Assembly: GCF_003385235.1 (NCBI RefSeq)
Contig: NZ_PQIA01000026.1
Span: 21,494-85,493 of the forward strand
DNA length: 64,000 nucleotides
DNA from: Amycolatopsis circi
GTDB lineage: Bacteria > Actinomycetota > Actinomycetes > Mycobacteriales > Pseudonocardiaceae
Direction of reading: 5' to 3'
Shown here: piece by piece, positions 33,516 through 41,622 of the stretch
How the letters are laid out: every line of letters starts with the position of its first letter
Position numbering within the stretch: position 1 is the stretch's first letter
Program-made: the position numbers and the translations under genes
Notes under the pieces: generated by a model
Told to the model about the DNA's origin: nothing
Seen by the model: only the letters and a program-made list of their open reading frames with translations
Databases searched by the model: none

Positions 33516-33905
33516 GTGGCCGAAGCGACCCACATTCGCGGGCGGACGTTGCTGGTGGTGATGCGGGCTTTCGTGACGGTGCACGCCGTCGCGATCCTGG
33601 GCCAGCCGGTGTTCGCCGGGCGGTATCTGATCGGCGACTACGACATGTTGGCGATGCACGAACTCGGCGCGAACGTCGTGTCGACCGTCGCGCTGGTGCA
33701 GCTCGTGCCTGCCGCGCTGTACTGGTGGCGCGGCGGCGTCCAATGGCCGTTCTGGGCGAGCCTGCTGATGGCCGGCGGCGAGACCGCGCAGTACTTCGCC
33801 GGTCAGGCCGGTGCCCTCGACCTGCACATTCCGCTCGGCGTCGCGCTGGTCGCGATCGCGCTCGGAACGCTGTTCGGCATCTGGCGGACCGGAGCGCGGC
33901 GATGA
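33516..33905 (+). CDS. Four-helix membrane protein linked to multicopper oxidase
   Basis: This 129-residue protein has four predicted transmembrane segments (about 14-32, 45-66, 70-90, 100-122). It resembles small uncharacterised actinobacterial membrane proteins. The stop overlaps the oxidase ATG (ATGA, 33902-33905), so the two are translated together. It may anchor, mature or supply electrons or copper to the oxidase (inference). Confidence 0.75.
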   Translation: MAEATHIRGRTLLVVMRAFVTVHAVAILGQPVFAGRYLIGDYDMLAMHELGANVVSTVALVQLVPAALYWWRGGVQWPFWASLLMAGGETAQYFAGQAGALDLHIPLGVALVAIALGTLFGIWRTGARR

Positions 33906-35476
33906 GCGGGATGTCGCGACGCCGGTTTCTCGGATTGGCGGGCGGTGCCGGCGCGCTGTTCACCGCCGGGTTCGTCGCCCCGCGGTTGTTGCGGCCCGCT
34001 GCCGCTACCGGAGAGCTATTGCTTAGCGAAGTGCCGCTGCCGCAACCGTTTCAGGCTCCGCTGCCGCTGCCGCCGGTGTTGAAACCAGTGTCGCGTGACG
34101 GCGGTGTCGACCGGTACGAGATCGTCCAGCGGGCGAGCACAGCCGAGATCCTGCCCGGCCTGCGTACGCCGATTTGGGGCTATCAAGGCACTTTCCCCGG
34201 CCCCACGATCGAGTCTCGCAGCGGCCGGACCACGATTGTCCGGCATCGCAACGAACTTCCGGTGCCGACGGTCGTACACCTGCACGGCGGACGCACGCCG
34301 CCGGAGTCCGACGGATACGCGACCGACCTCGTCCTGCCCGCCGACGGCCGGTATCTGGCCGGCGCCGGGCACGGGCATTCGGGGATGGCCGATCCGGACG
34401 CCATCGTTGCCACTGGCACCCGCAAGTACACGTATCCGTTGCAGCAGAAGGCCGCGATGCTCTGGTATCACGACCATCGGATGGATTTCACCGGCCCGGC
34501 CGTGTATCGCGGGCTCGCGGGCCTGCACATCATCCGCGACGCCGAGGAAGACGCCCTGCCGCTGCCGCGCGGCGAACGGGAACTTCCGTTGATGATCACC
34601 GACCGCGCGTTCGCCGAAGACGGATCAATACGGTATCCGTCGCTGGACCCTTCGCTGCGGACCGTGCCCGGTGTCGAAGACGCCTACGCTGCCGGGGTTC
34701 TCGGTGATGTGCTGCTGGTGAACGGTGCACCGTGGCCGGTCGCGGAAGTGTCGGCGACCAGGTATCGGTTGCGGTTCCTCAACGGTTCCAACGCCCGTCG
34801 CTACGACCTCGCGCTCGATCCGCCGCCCCCGAGCGGTCCTGCGTTCACACAGATCGGCTCGGATCAGGGCTTGCTGGACTCCCCGCGCGGCCACGAGCAT
34901 CTGCCGATCGCGCCCGCCGAACGGTATGACCTGGTGGTCGACTTCGGTGCCTACCCGGTCGGCACTGACGTGACTCTGGTCAACCGTCTCGGGACCGGGA
35001 CTACCGCACAGGTCATGCGCTTTCGAGTGGTCCGCCGGGCGAAAGACGACAGCCACATCCCGGCCAAACTGTCCGAAGCGGAGCGACTCGACCGTGCACA
35101 AGCGACCGTGACGCGCGAGTTCGCGTTCCGAAGTGGACAGTTCAACGGCCAGCACGGCTGGACCATCGGCGGCGAGGCCTTCACCCCGACCCGGATCGCA
35201 GCCCAGCCGAAACTCGGCGATGTCGAGATCTGGCGGTTCATCGCGGATCTGCACCATCCGATCCACCTGCACCTGGTGCACTTCCAGGTACTTTCCCGCG
35301 GCGGCAAGGAGCCTGCTCCGCACGACGTGGGTCGCAAGGACACTGTGGACCTTCGACCCGGCGAAGCGGTCGAGGTGATCGCGCGGTTCGACGGCTATCG
35401 CGGGCGGTACATGTTTCACTGCCACAACGCCGAGCACGAGGACATGGGGATGATGGCCACGTTCAAGACCGTCTAG
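33902..35476 (+). CDS. Tat-exported multicopper oxidase (CueO/CotA-like)
   Basis: This 524-residue protein has a Tat signal ('SRRRFLGLAGG'). All four copper motifs are present: 'HLHGG' (126-130), 'WYHDH' (188-192), 'HPIHLHLVHF' near 460, and the C-terminal 'HCHNAEHEDMGM' with His-Cys-His at 506-508, His512 and axial Met517. It should oxidise phenols, metals or bilirubin-like compounds with reduction of O2 to water, outside the membrane. The start is fixed by overlap with the membrane partner. Confidence 0.93.
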   Translation: MSGMSRRRFLGLAGGAGALFTAGFVAPRLLRPAAATGELLLSEVPLPQPFQAPLPLPPVLKPVSRDGGVDRYEIVQRASTAEILPGLRTPIWGYQGTFPGPTIESRSGRTTIVRHRNELPVPTVVHLHGGRTPPESDGYATDLVLPADGRYLAGAGHGHSGMADPDAIVATGTRKYTYPLQQKAAMLWYHDHRMDFTGPAVYRGLAGLHIIRDAEEDALPLPRGERELPLMITDRAFAEDGSIRYPSLDPSLRTVPGVEDAYAAGVLGDVLLVNGAPWPVAEVSATRYRLRFLNGSNARRYDLALDPPPPSGPAFTQIGSDQGLLDSPRGHEHLPIAPAERYDLVVDFGAYPVGTDVTLVNRLGTGTTAQVMRFRVVRRAKDDSHIPAKLSEAERLDRAQATVTREFAFRSGQFNGQHGWTIGGEAFTPTRIAAQPKLGDVEIWRFIADLHHPIHLHLVHFQVLSRGGKEPAPHDVGRKDTVDLRPGEAVEVIARFDGYRGRYMFHCHNAEHEDMGMMATFKTV

Positions 35477-35517
35477 CCAGGCCGAGCACCCGGCCGCCGA
35501 CGGACCCGGCCCGCAAC

Positions 35518-35572
35518 GTCCGTGAAGGACTCCTTGGGGGAATCTGATTCCCTCAAGGAGCCCTTCACGGAC
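35518..35572. repeat. 55-bp palindromic element, variant copy B
   Basis: It has the same length and the same GTCCGTGA/TCACGGAC ends as the other copies, but a different interior (GGACTCCTTG..., AATCTGATT centre) and two arm mismatches. It lies between the multicopper oxidase and the end of a response-regulator remnant, a convergent gap. Confidence 0.9.
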
Positions 35573-35584
35573 AGCGAGCTGGGT

Positions 35585-36069
35585 TCAAGCGGGCGAGGCG
35601 GCGAGGCGGTAGCCAGCTCCGGCGACCGTCTCGATCACCGGCGGCAATCCGAGCTTCCGCCGCAATGTCATCACCGTGACGCGCACCGTGTTCGTGAACG
35701 GATCGGCGTGCTCGTCCCACGCCTTCTCCAGCAACTGCTCGGCACTCACCACCGTCCCGTCCGCGCGCATCAGAACCTCCAGCACCGCGAACTCCTTCGG
35801 CGACAACGGCAGAAACCGGCCATCGCCGGACGCCTGGTGGCGCGGCAGATCCAACACCAGACCAGCCGCCTCCAACACCGGCGGCAATGCAGGACGCGCG
35901 CGGCGAGCCAGCGCATGCACCCGGGCAACCAGCTCCGCGAACACGAACGGCTTGGTCAGATAGTCATCGGCACCCAGGTTCAGACCTTCGATCCGATCAG
36001 TGACATCGGCCGCTGAGGTGAGCATCAAGACCCGCGTCGACGATCGCCGCGCACACCTCGTCGCCGTGC
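35585..36069 (-). pseudogene. OmpR-type response regulator, truncated and frameshifted
   Basis: The C-terminal half reads clearly: receiver end 'GLNLGADDYLTKPFVFAELV', then a winged-helix output ('LSPKEFAVLEVLMR', 'TVRVTVMTLRRKLGLP', 'VAGAGYRLA'). The upstream receiver piece '[10 protein letters not shown]' follows in another frame (about 36029-36066), so there is a frameshift near 36030-36045. Everything before it, including the phosphoacceptor Asp, is absent. The remnant abuts an ABC permease fragment on the other strand at about 36067-36070. Confidence 0.8.
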
Positions 36070-36378
36070 ACGGTGATCTCGGTGCTGGAACGCCGGCGTG
36101 AGATCGGGCTGCGCCGCGCGCTCGGTGCGACCCGACGCCAGATCCGCGGGCAGTTCCTAGCCGAGTCAGTGCTGCTGTCCGGGCTGGGCGGGCTCGTCGG
36201 GGTGGTGATCGGGGTCGGCGCGACGGCGGGCTACGCGCTCAGCCAAGGCTGACCCGCAGTGCTGCCGCCGGTCGCACTCGTCGGCGGGGTGGCGGTTTCG
36301 GCCGCGGTCGGCGCGATCGCCGGGGCGTATCCGGCGATGCGGGCCGCGCGGCTTCCCCCTGCTCAGGCCCTGGCTTGA
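36067..36378 (+). pseudogene. MacB/FtsX-type ABC permease, C-terminal remnant with internal stop
   Basis: From about 36073 the forward strand encodes '[20 protein letters not shown]', a FtsX-domain signature, and two transmembrane helices. A TGA at 36250-36252 replaces the expected codon in 'YALSQG(stop)PAVLPP', probably Trp TGG. The frame then continues to the normal end 'PAMRAARLPPAQALA'. The N-terminal bulk, ATPase and kinase partners are missing. Confidence 0.8.
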
Positions 36379-36528
36379 GCCCTCGGAACCGAACCGCGTG
36401 AACGCCATCCGGTCGTGCGGGCAATTATCAACACTGGACTCCCGTCTAGTGCTATGGTGCAACTACGGTTACAAGTACTAACGTTCGATTGAGTTCCTAA
36501 TCAACTCCGGCCTGCCGAGGTGTCGCAG

Positions 36529-36551
36529 GCGCTGCCGCGGCTCGGCAGCGC
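36529..36551 (+). promoter_or_regulatory. Leader hairpin before LuxR gene
   Basis: In the 272-base gap 36379-36650 a perfect 9-bp stem GCGCTGCCG/CGGCAGCGC with a five-base loop lies 100 bases before the LuxR start. It could be an attenuator or mRNA stabiliser. The A/T-rich stretch 36440-36505 (for example TAGTGCTATGGT) is the likely promoter region. Confidence 0.35.
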
Positions 36552-36650
36552 GGGGGATCGCCCTCGCGCCGAACTGCGGATCCTCGGCCGAGGCGGAGGC
36601 GGGCGGAGCACGCGGCGCTGCCGCCGGGAACGACTGGTCTGTGAGCTGAC

Positions 36651-37289
36651 ATGAGCGCATTGCCCGAACGAGTGGCGGTCATCGCCAATGACCCGATCAG
36701 CGGCGAGGGTGCCGCCGCCTACCTGCGCGCCTCGCCCCGCTACGCCGTGATGGGCCCAGGCGAGGTGCCGCGCGCGGACGTCCTGCTCGTGATCGTGCCG
36801 GAGGTCCGCGAGAAAACCCTGCTCGACCTGGCCCGGATCCGCCGGACCGCTCTCGTGCCGGATGTGCGCGCGGTGCTGGTCGCGGACCGGATCGAGAAGG
36901 CCGAACTGAGCAGGCTCGGCGGATTCGGCCTGTCCGCGGTGCTGTACCGCGGTTCCGCGACGCGCGACAAGATCCTGGAAGCGCTGGCTGCCCGGGTGCC
37001 AGCGGCCGAACCTGAGGAGGTCCGCGCGACCCGGCTGACGAATGAGTTCCGCGCGAGCGAGGGCGAGGCCCGGTATCCCCGGGGTTTCCTTGACCGGCAC
37101 CGGCTGCAGAGCCGCGAGGTGGAAATCCTCGGGCTGCTCGCGGACGGCTTCGGCACGGTCGAAATCGCCGACCGGATGTCGTATTCGGAGCGGACGATCA
37201 AGAACATCATCAGCACGCTGCTGGTGCGGTTCGATCTGCGAAACCGCTCGCACGCGGTCGCGTACGCGCTGCGGACCGGCATCATCTGA
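36651..37289 (+). CDS. LuxR-family regulator with degenerate receiver (paralogue 1)
   Basis: This 212-residue protein has a LuxR/GerE HTH at its C-terminus ('LQSREVEILGLLADGFGTVE', 'SERTIKNIISTLLVRFDLRN'). The N-terminal ~110 residues have a receiver-like fold pattern, but the strand that should end in the phosphoacceptor reads 'ADVLLVIVPEV' with no Asp. It is probably not phosphorylated. It converges with a close paralogue at 37472-38095; both end in 'RNR(S/T)HAVAYALR'. Confidence 0.85.
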   Translation: MSALPERVAVIANDPISGEGAAAYLRASPRYAVMGPGEVPRADVLLVIVPEVREKTLLDLARIRRTALVPDVRAVLVADRIEKAELSRLGGFGLSAVLYRGSATRDKILEALAARVPAAEPEEVRATRLTNEFRASEGEARYPRGFLDRHRLQSREVEILGLLADGFGTVEIADRMSYSERTIKNIISTLLVRFDLRNRSHAVAYALRTGII

Positions 37290-37471
37290 ACGCCGTCCCA
37301 CGTTGCCTCGGTCAACTTCGGCGGCGGAACACGGCGATGGCGCGCTGGGCCGCGTCAGCCGCTCCGATTCGCCGCGATCAGCTTCGGCAGCGGAACGACC
37401 TCGGCGACACCAGCAGACAGGCCAGCACGCGACGACGGCGCTCGCCGAACAGCGTCAAGCCGCTCCAGGCC

Positions 37472-38095
37472 TCAGATCGCGCCGTTCCGTAGCGCGTACG
37501 CCACCGCGTGCGTCCGGTTCCGCAAGTCCAGCCGCTGCGACATGTCGTGGATGACCTTCTTCACCGCACGCACGGAGAAGTTGATTTTCTCCGCGGTTTC
37601 CGCGGTGTCGAGGCCGTCGGCGAGCAGGCGCAGCACGTCGATTTCCCGTTGCGTCAGACCGGAACTGTGCGTCGGGCGCGGATCCATCGGACGGCGGAAA
37701 TGGCTGAGCAGCGTGCCCAGCGCCGCCGGGGGCAGGATTCCGCCGCCGCGCGAAGCGGTCAGCACCGCGGCGGCCAGTTGCTCGCTCGACATGCGCTCGC
37801 GGTTCAGCAGGGCGACCACGTTGCACTCCACCGCCGTCAGCACCGCCGCGCCCGAGGCCTCCTCGTCGACGAGCAGGACCACCGGAGCGTCCACAGTGGC
37901 CTTCAGCCCGCGCAACGTCGACGCTACCTCCACCGACAACAGCTCGGCCGCGACGATAATGACGTCCACTTCTTCGGAAACCACGGAAAACTCGGGTCTC
38001 GCCTGCAGCCAGCTCCGGATCCCCGTGTCGGTAAGCGGATCCGCGGCTTGAATCAGCACTCGGACCGCTTCGTCGTGCACCGCCGCCCCGTTCAT
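37472..38095 (-). CDS. LuxR-family regulator with degenerate receiver (paralogue 2)
   Basis: This 207-residue protein is a paralogue of the converging gene at 36651. The C-terminal HTH is 'LTQREIDVLRLLADGLDTAE' with 'SVRAVKKVIHDMSQRLDLRN'. The receiver-like part lacks the phosphoacceptor ('VDVIIVAAELL'). Such phosphorylation-independent regulators often act with a partner protein or ligand. The 182-base gap between the pair contains two imperfect TTCGGC(G/A)GCGGAAC repeats, near 37317 and 37385. Confidence 0.85.
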   Translation of the reverse strand: MNGAAVHDEAVRVLIQAADPLTDTGIRSWLQARPEFSVVSEEVDVIIVAAELLSVEVASTLRGLKATVDAPVVLLVDEEASGAAVLTAVECNVVALLNRERMSSEQLAAAVLTASRGGGILPPAALGTLLSHFRRPMDPRPTHSSGLTQREIDVLRLLADGLDTAETAEKINFSVRAVKKVIHDMSQRLDLRNRTHAVAYALRNGAI

Positions 38096-38183
38096 CCCAC
38101 TCCCCCTGCCGCCGGTCCTCCCGAAGTCTCGAATCTATGGCCCCGGCGGGACGACCGGCGATCCCGCGCGGGGTAAAGACCAG

Positions 38184-38199
38184 GTACAGCCAGCTGTAC
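38184..38199. promoter_or_regulatory. TetR operator candidate, GTACAG-N4-CTGTAC
   Basis: A 16-bp dyad lies 55 bases before the TetR start and 88 bases from the divergent LuxR gene. It has the form and position expected for TetR autorepression. Confidence 0.55.
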
Positions 38200-38253
38200 T
38201 GCCAGCGGAACTGCCCATGGTCCCGCGATACTGGACGGGACGGAAGGACATCC

Positions 38254-38829
38254 ATGGCACGGACGGGACGCCGCCCCGGGCAGACCGAAACGCGGGAGGC
38301 CATTCTGGCCGCCGCGCGGGACCTGTTCGGCCGGAACGGGTACGAGGGCGCGACGATCCGCGCGATCGCCGCCGAGGCGGGGGTGAATCCCGCGCTCGTG
38401 CACCATTTCTTCGGCAGCAAGGACCAGGTTTTCGCGACCGCGCTGCACCTTCCGGCCGACCCCGGCGTCGTGGTCGCCGCGATCCTCGACGGCCCGCGCT
38501 CCGAGGTCGGCGAACGCCTCGTGCGGCTGTTCTTGACGCTCTGGGAAACCCCGGCTTCGCGCGACGCGTTCTTCGGGGTGCTGCGCTCGGTCTCCACCAC
38601 CGAACAGGCCGCGGACATGCTGCGCGGCTTCATCCAGGGCGCGCTGCTGGACAAGATCGCCGACGCCCTCGACATCCCGCCCCTGCGGGTCACCGGCATC
38701 GCCGCCCAGCTCGTCGGCCTGGCGATGGTCCGCTACGTCGTCCAGGTCGACCCCCTCGCTGGGGCCACGCACGAGGACGTCATCGCGTTGATCGCTCCCG
38801 CGGTGCAGCAGTACGTCGACCAGGCCTGA
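38254..38829 (+). CDS. TetR-family regulator
   Basis: A 191-residue protein with an N-terminal TetR HTH ('NGYEGATIRAIAAEAGVNPA', 'LVHHFFGSKDQVF') and a C-terminal ligand domain ('GFIQGALLDKIADAL', resembling TetR_C_17-type actinobacterial regulators). ATG 38254 was chosen at 'MARTGRRPG'. It lies 191 bases before an ABC exporter operon that it probably controls, with a 55-bp palindrome in between. Confidence 0.88.
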   Translation: MARTGRRPGQTETREAILAAARDLFGRNGYEGATIRAIAAEAGVNPALVHHFFGSKDQVFATALHLPADPGVVVAAILDGPRSEVGERLVRLFLTLWETPASRDAFFGVLRSVSTTEQAADMLRGFIQGALLDKIADALDIPPLRVTGIAAQLVGLAMVRYVVQVDPLAGATHEDVIALIAPAVQQYVDQA

Positions 38830-38883
38830 CCCGCACCCTCCGGAACACAGCTGCCGCCCCCGGCTTCGCCCTCCCGGCCAAAT

Positions 38884-38938
38884 GTCCGTGAGGGGAACCC
38901 TGAGGGACTCAGAGTCCGTCAGGGTTCCCCTCACGGAC
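38884..38938. repeat. 55-bp palindromic element, copy C
   Basis: It matches copies A, D and E except for two bases near the centre (GACTC, TCCGTC), giving one arm mismatch. Unlike A, B and E it lies between tandem genes (TetR and ABC ATPase), 82 bases before the ATPase start. Confidence 0.93.
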
Positions 38939-39020
38939 CTTCACCGCGCCGGAGCAATCCCCTCGGCCGCTCCCGCGCCGGTTCTTGACAGGGAAATTCC
39001 GCGCGCGCAGAATTAAACGC

Positions 39021-39734
39021 ATGACTAATTCCGCGGTGGTCATCGACGGTCTGCGGGTCGTCCGAGGTGGCCGGGAGGTGCTGCGCGACGTGAGCTTCCG
39101 CGTCGGGGCCGGTTCGGTCACCGGGCTGCTCGGACCGAGCGGCTGCGGGAAGACCACGCTGATGCGCGCTGTCGTCGGCGTGCAGGTGACGCACGGCGGC
39201 GCGGTCACTGTGCTGGGCGAACCCGCCGGGAGTCGTCGGCTGCGCAAGCGGATCGGGTATGCCACTCAGGCACCAGCGGTCTACGCCGACCTCACGGTCA
39301 CCGAATCCCTGCGTTACTTCGCCTCCGTGCTGGGCGCGCCGGCGCGTTCGGTGGCCGACGCGATCGAACAGGTCGGCCTCGGCTCGCACGCCGACGCGCT
39401 GGTCGGCCGTCTTTCCGGCGGCCAGCGCAGCCGGGCCAGCCTCGCCGTCGCGCTGCTCGGCAAACCCGAACTGCTCGTGCTCGACGAGCCGACCGTCGGG
39501 CTGGATCCGTTGCTGCGCGAGCATTTGTGGAACCTTTTCCACCGGCTCGCCGCGGAGGGCACCACGCTTCTCGTGTCCAGCCATGTCATGGACGAAGCGG
39601 CGCGCTGCACCCGATTGCTGCTCATGCGCGACGGCGTACTGCTCGCCGACGATTCGCCGGACGCCCTCCGCGCGGCCACCGGCGAACAAGACCTCGAACG
39701 CGCGTTCCTGCACCTGGTGAAGGCTCAGCGATGA
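39021..39734 (+). CDS. ABC-2-type exporter ATPase
   Basis: A 237-residue ATPase with Walker A 'GPSGCGKTT', Q-loop in 'YATQAPAVYADLTV', signature 'LSGGQRSRASLA', Walker B 'LLVLDEPTVGLD' and H-loop 'LLVSSHVMDE'. It belongs to the DrrA/CcmA-like group that drives export of drugs or lipids. ATG 39021 begins after an A/T-rich leader; the TTG frame at 38985 is not preferred. Its stop overlaps the permease ATG. Confidence 0.93.
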   Translation: MTNSAVVIDGLRVVRGGREVLRDVSFRVGAGSVTGLLGPSGCGKTTLMRAVVGVQVTHGGAVTVLGEPAGSRRLRKRIGYATQAPAVYADLTVTESLRYFASVLGAPARSVADAIEQVGLGSHADALVGRLSGGQRSRASLAVALLGKPELLVLDEPTVGLDPLLREHLWNLFHRLAAEGTTLLVSSHVMDEAARCTRLLLMRDGVLLADDSPDALRAATGEQDLERAFLHLVKAQR

Positions 39735-40465
39735 CTGTCTCGATCACTCTCGCCACCACCCGCCGGATTCTGGCTCAGCTGCGGCACGATCCGCGCACCG
39801 TCGTGATGCTCGTCCTCGTGCCGACGCTGCTGATGTTGTTGCTGCGCTTCGTGTTCAACTCGGCCGAGGTGTTCAGCCGGATCGCGCCAGCGCTGCTCGG
39901 CGTGTTCCCGTTCGTGATCATGTTCCTGATCGCGTCGATCACCACGCTGCGCGAGCGCACCGCGGGCACCCTGGAACGGCTGATGACGATGCCGCTCGGG
40001 AAATTCGACCTGCTCGCCGGGTACGCGCTGGCCTTCGGGCTCGTCGCGGTGCTGCAGGTGGCGGTCGCGACGGCGGTCAGCCTGTGGTGGCTCGGGCTGA
40101 CGGTGGCCGGTTCGGTGTGGTCGCTGCTGCTGATCACCGCGCTCGACGCGTTGCTGGGCATGGCGCTGGGCCTGTTTGTGAGCGCGTTCGCGACGAGCGA
40201 GTTCCAGGCCGTGCAGTTCATGCCGCTGTTCGTGCTGCCGCAAGCGTTGCTGTGCGGGCTTTTTCAGCCGCGCGAGCAGATGGGCTGGGTGCTGCACTGG
40301 CTGTCGGACGTCATGCCGCTGTCCTACGCCGTCGAAGCGCTCACCCAGGTGACGCACAGCTCGGACTGGACGATGACGTTGACCCGCAACATCTTGGTCG
40401 TGCTCGGCTGCGCAGTCCTGGCGCTGGGGCTCGGCGCGGCAACGCTACGTCGTCGTACGCCTTAA
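39731..40465 (+). CDS. ABC-2-type exporter permease
   Basis: A 244-residue membrane protein with six hydrophobic segments and 'TTLRERTAGTLERLMTMPLG', the typical ABC-2 permease cytoplasmic motif, near residue 80. 'LFQPREQMGWVLHWLSDVMP' lies before the last two helices, as in DrrB-like proteins. It is coupled to the ATPase through ATGA (39731-39734). The substrate is unknown; the TetR upstream suggests a drug-like inducer. Confidence 0.92.
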   Translation: MTVSITLATTRRILAQLRHDPRTVVMLVLVPTLLMLLLRFVFNSAEVFSRIAPALLGVFPFVIMFLIASITTLRERTAGTLERLMTMPLGKFDLLAGYALAFGLVAVLQVAVATAVSLWWLGLTVAGSVWSLLLITALDALLGMALGLFVSAFATSEFQAVQFMPLFVLPQALLCGLFQPREQMGWVLHWLSDVMPLSYAVEALTQVTHSSDWTMTLTRNILVVLGCAVLALGLGAATLRRRTP

Positions 40466-41031
40466 AGCCGCCTCGCCGCTGCCTCGTAGGCCGCACGGTT
40501 GCGGTTGAGCCATTTCGCGAAGTACTGGTCGGACTGGGTGTAGACAAATCCCGGCGGGACGAACAAAACGGCGAAGACCCCGAAGGCACCGAGCCCGATG
40601 ATCGCCAGCTTCAGCACAGCGTCCGGCGGAGTATTGGACATAAAGGACAGTCCACATACGACAGTGGCCAGAAGACCCATTCCCGCCGCGGCAAAGAAAG
40701 CCCCGCGCACGTTGCCCGGCGTACGACCGGCAGGCGGATGCGAACCCGGGTTCAACGCCCGTTCAGTCGCGGGCCTGCTGCGCCAGATCAGCGTTCCGCC
40801 GAGCCACAGCACCGCGAAGAAGACGCCACCGCCCGCCAAGCTGAAACCGCCCGCGGCGGAGTGGGCCAGCACTCCGACTAAGAGCCCGCTGATGCCGAAG
40901 AGCCCGGCGAGACTGGCCGTCATCACCCGGTAGACCCGGCGCGTGGTGACGATCGCCTGCAGCCGGGCGGTGTAGTCGCGCAGCCGTTGTTCGGGAGTGT
41001 CCGCGACCGCGCGGACCTGGTACCCGCTCAT
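40462..41031 (-). CDS. Four-helix membrane protein
   Basis: This 189-residue protein has four transmembrane segments in two pairs (about residues 37-78 and 110-155) and a cytoplasmic N-terminus. It ends with 'YFAKWLNRNRAAYEA'. No known domain was recognised. Its ATG overlaps the RDD gene stop (41028-41031), so it is made with that protein. It overlaps the permease end by four bases. Confidence 0.7.
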   Translation of the reverse strand: MSGYQVRAVADTPEQRLRDYTARLQAIVTTRRVYRVMTASLAGLFGISGLLVGVLAHSAAGGFSLAGGGVFFAVLWLGGTLIWRSRPATERALNPGSHPPAGRTPGNVRGAFFAAAGMGLLATVVCGLSFMSNTPPDAVLKLAIIGLGAFGVFAVLFVPPGFVYTQSDQYFAKWLNRNRAAYEAAARRL

Positions 41032-41561
41032 GGCTTCCGGACGAAACCGGCCGCGCGGAGCCGGTCGGTCTCGCGGACGTCGATGCTCGTGCGAACCCCG
41101 TTCGTCACGGTCACGTCGCCGTTCAGGACACCGAGCGCAATGATCACGAAGCCGAGCGTGCGGATCAGCATCGCCCAGCCCGCCTTGCCGAGCCCGATCC
41201 GGCCGCCGTCGCGGAGCCGGACCAGGCGGATCCCGTTGAACAGCGCGCCGAGGCCGCGTCCGTTGCCGTAGAACCAGCCGTACAGCAGCGGCAGCACGAA
41301 CAGCCCCGCCACCCCGAGCACGCTCGCGCCGACCGCGGCGTCGACGCTGTAGGACTTGACGTAGTACGCCACCGCCGCGCCGACCGACAGGCCGGTGACC
41401 AGGAGGAAGTCGACCAGCCACGCCCAGAGCGTGGAAGCGGTGCGCGCCTCGACGTACAGGTCGCCGTTCTCGAACGCGCGAATCCGCGCCGCCGCGCCCT
41501 TGCCGAGGACGGGTTCGGCCTGGGTGCGGAGGCGGGCCAGGACGTCTTGCTCAGTCTTCAC
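41028..41561 (-). CDS. RDD-family membrane protein
   Basis: The protein has about 177 residues. Three hydrophobic helices with 'WAWLVDFLLVTG' and 'GNGRGLGALFNGIRLVRLRD' match the RDD domain, whose Arg-Asp-Asp positions are partly kept. GTG 41561 has a GAGG site five bases upstream; an ATG at 41612 is possible but has no ribosome site. It forms a two-gene operon with the four-helix protein. RDD proteins are proposed ion or solute transporters; the role here is unknown. Confidence 0.72.
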   Translation of the reverse strand: MKTEQDVLARLRTQAEPVLGKGAAARIRAFENGDLYVEARTASTLWAWLVDFLLVTGLSVGAAVAYYVKSYSVDAAVGASVLGVAGLFVLPLLYGWFYGNGRGLGALFNGIRLVRLRDGGRIGLGKAGWAMLIRTLGFVIIALGVLNGDVTVTNGVRTSIDVRETDRLRAAGFVRKP

Positions 41562-41622
41562 ACCGACCTCGACGCCGATCCGGGGCTGGAGGTTCCCCTG
41601 ACCGGTGCACATCACCCGCGGC

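Noticed and set aside
37290..37471. Small gene between the two LuxR paralogues
   Set aside because: Frames through it are antisense or run-on extensions; only imperfect TTCGGC-GCGGAAC repeats are visible.
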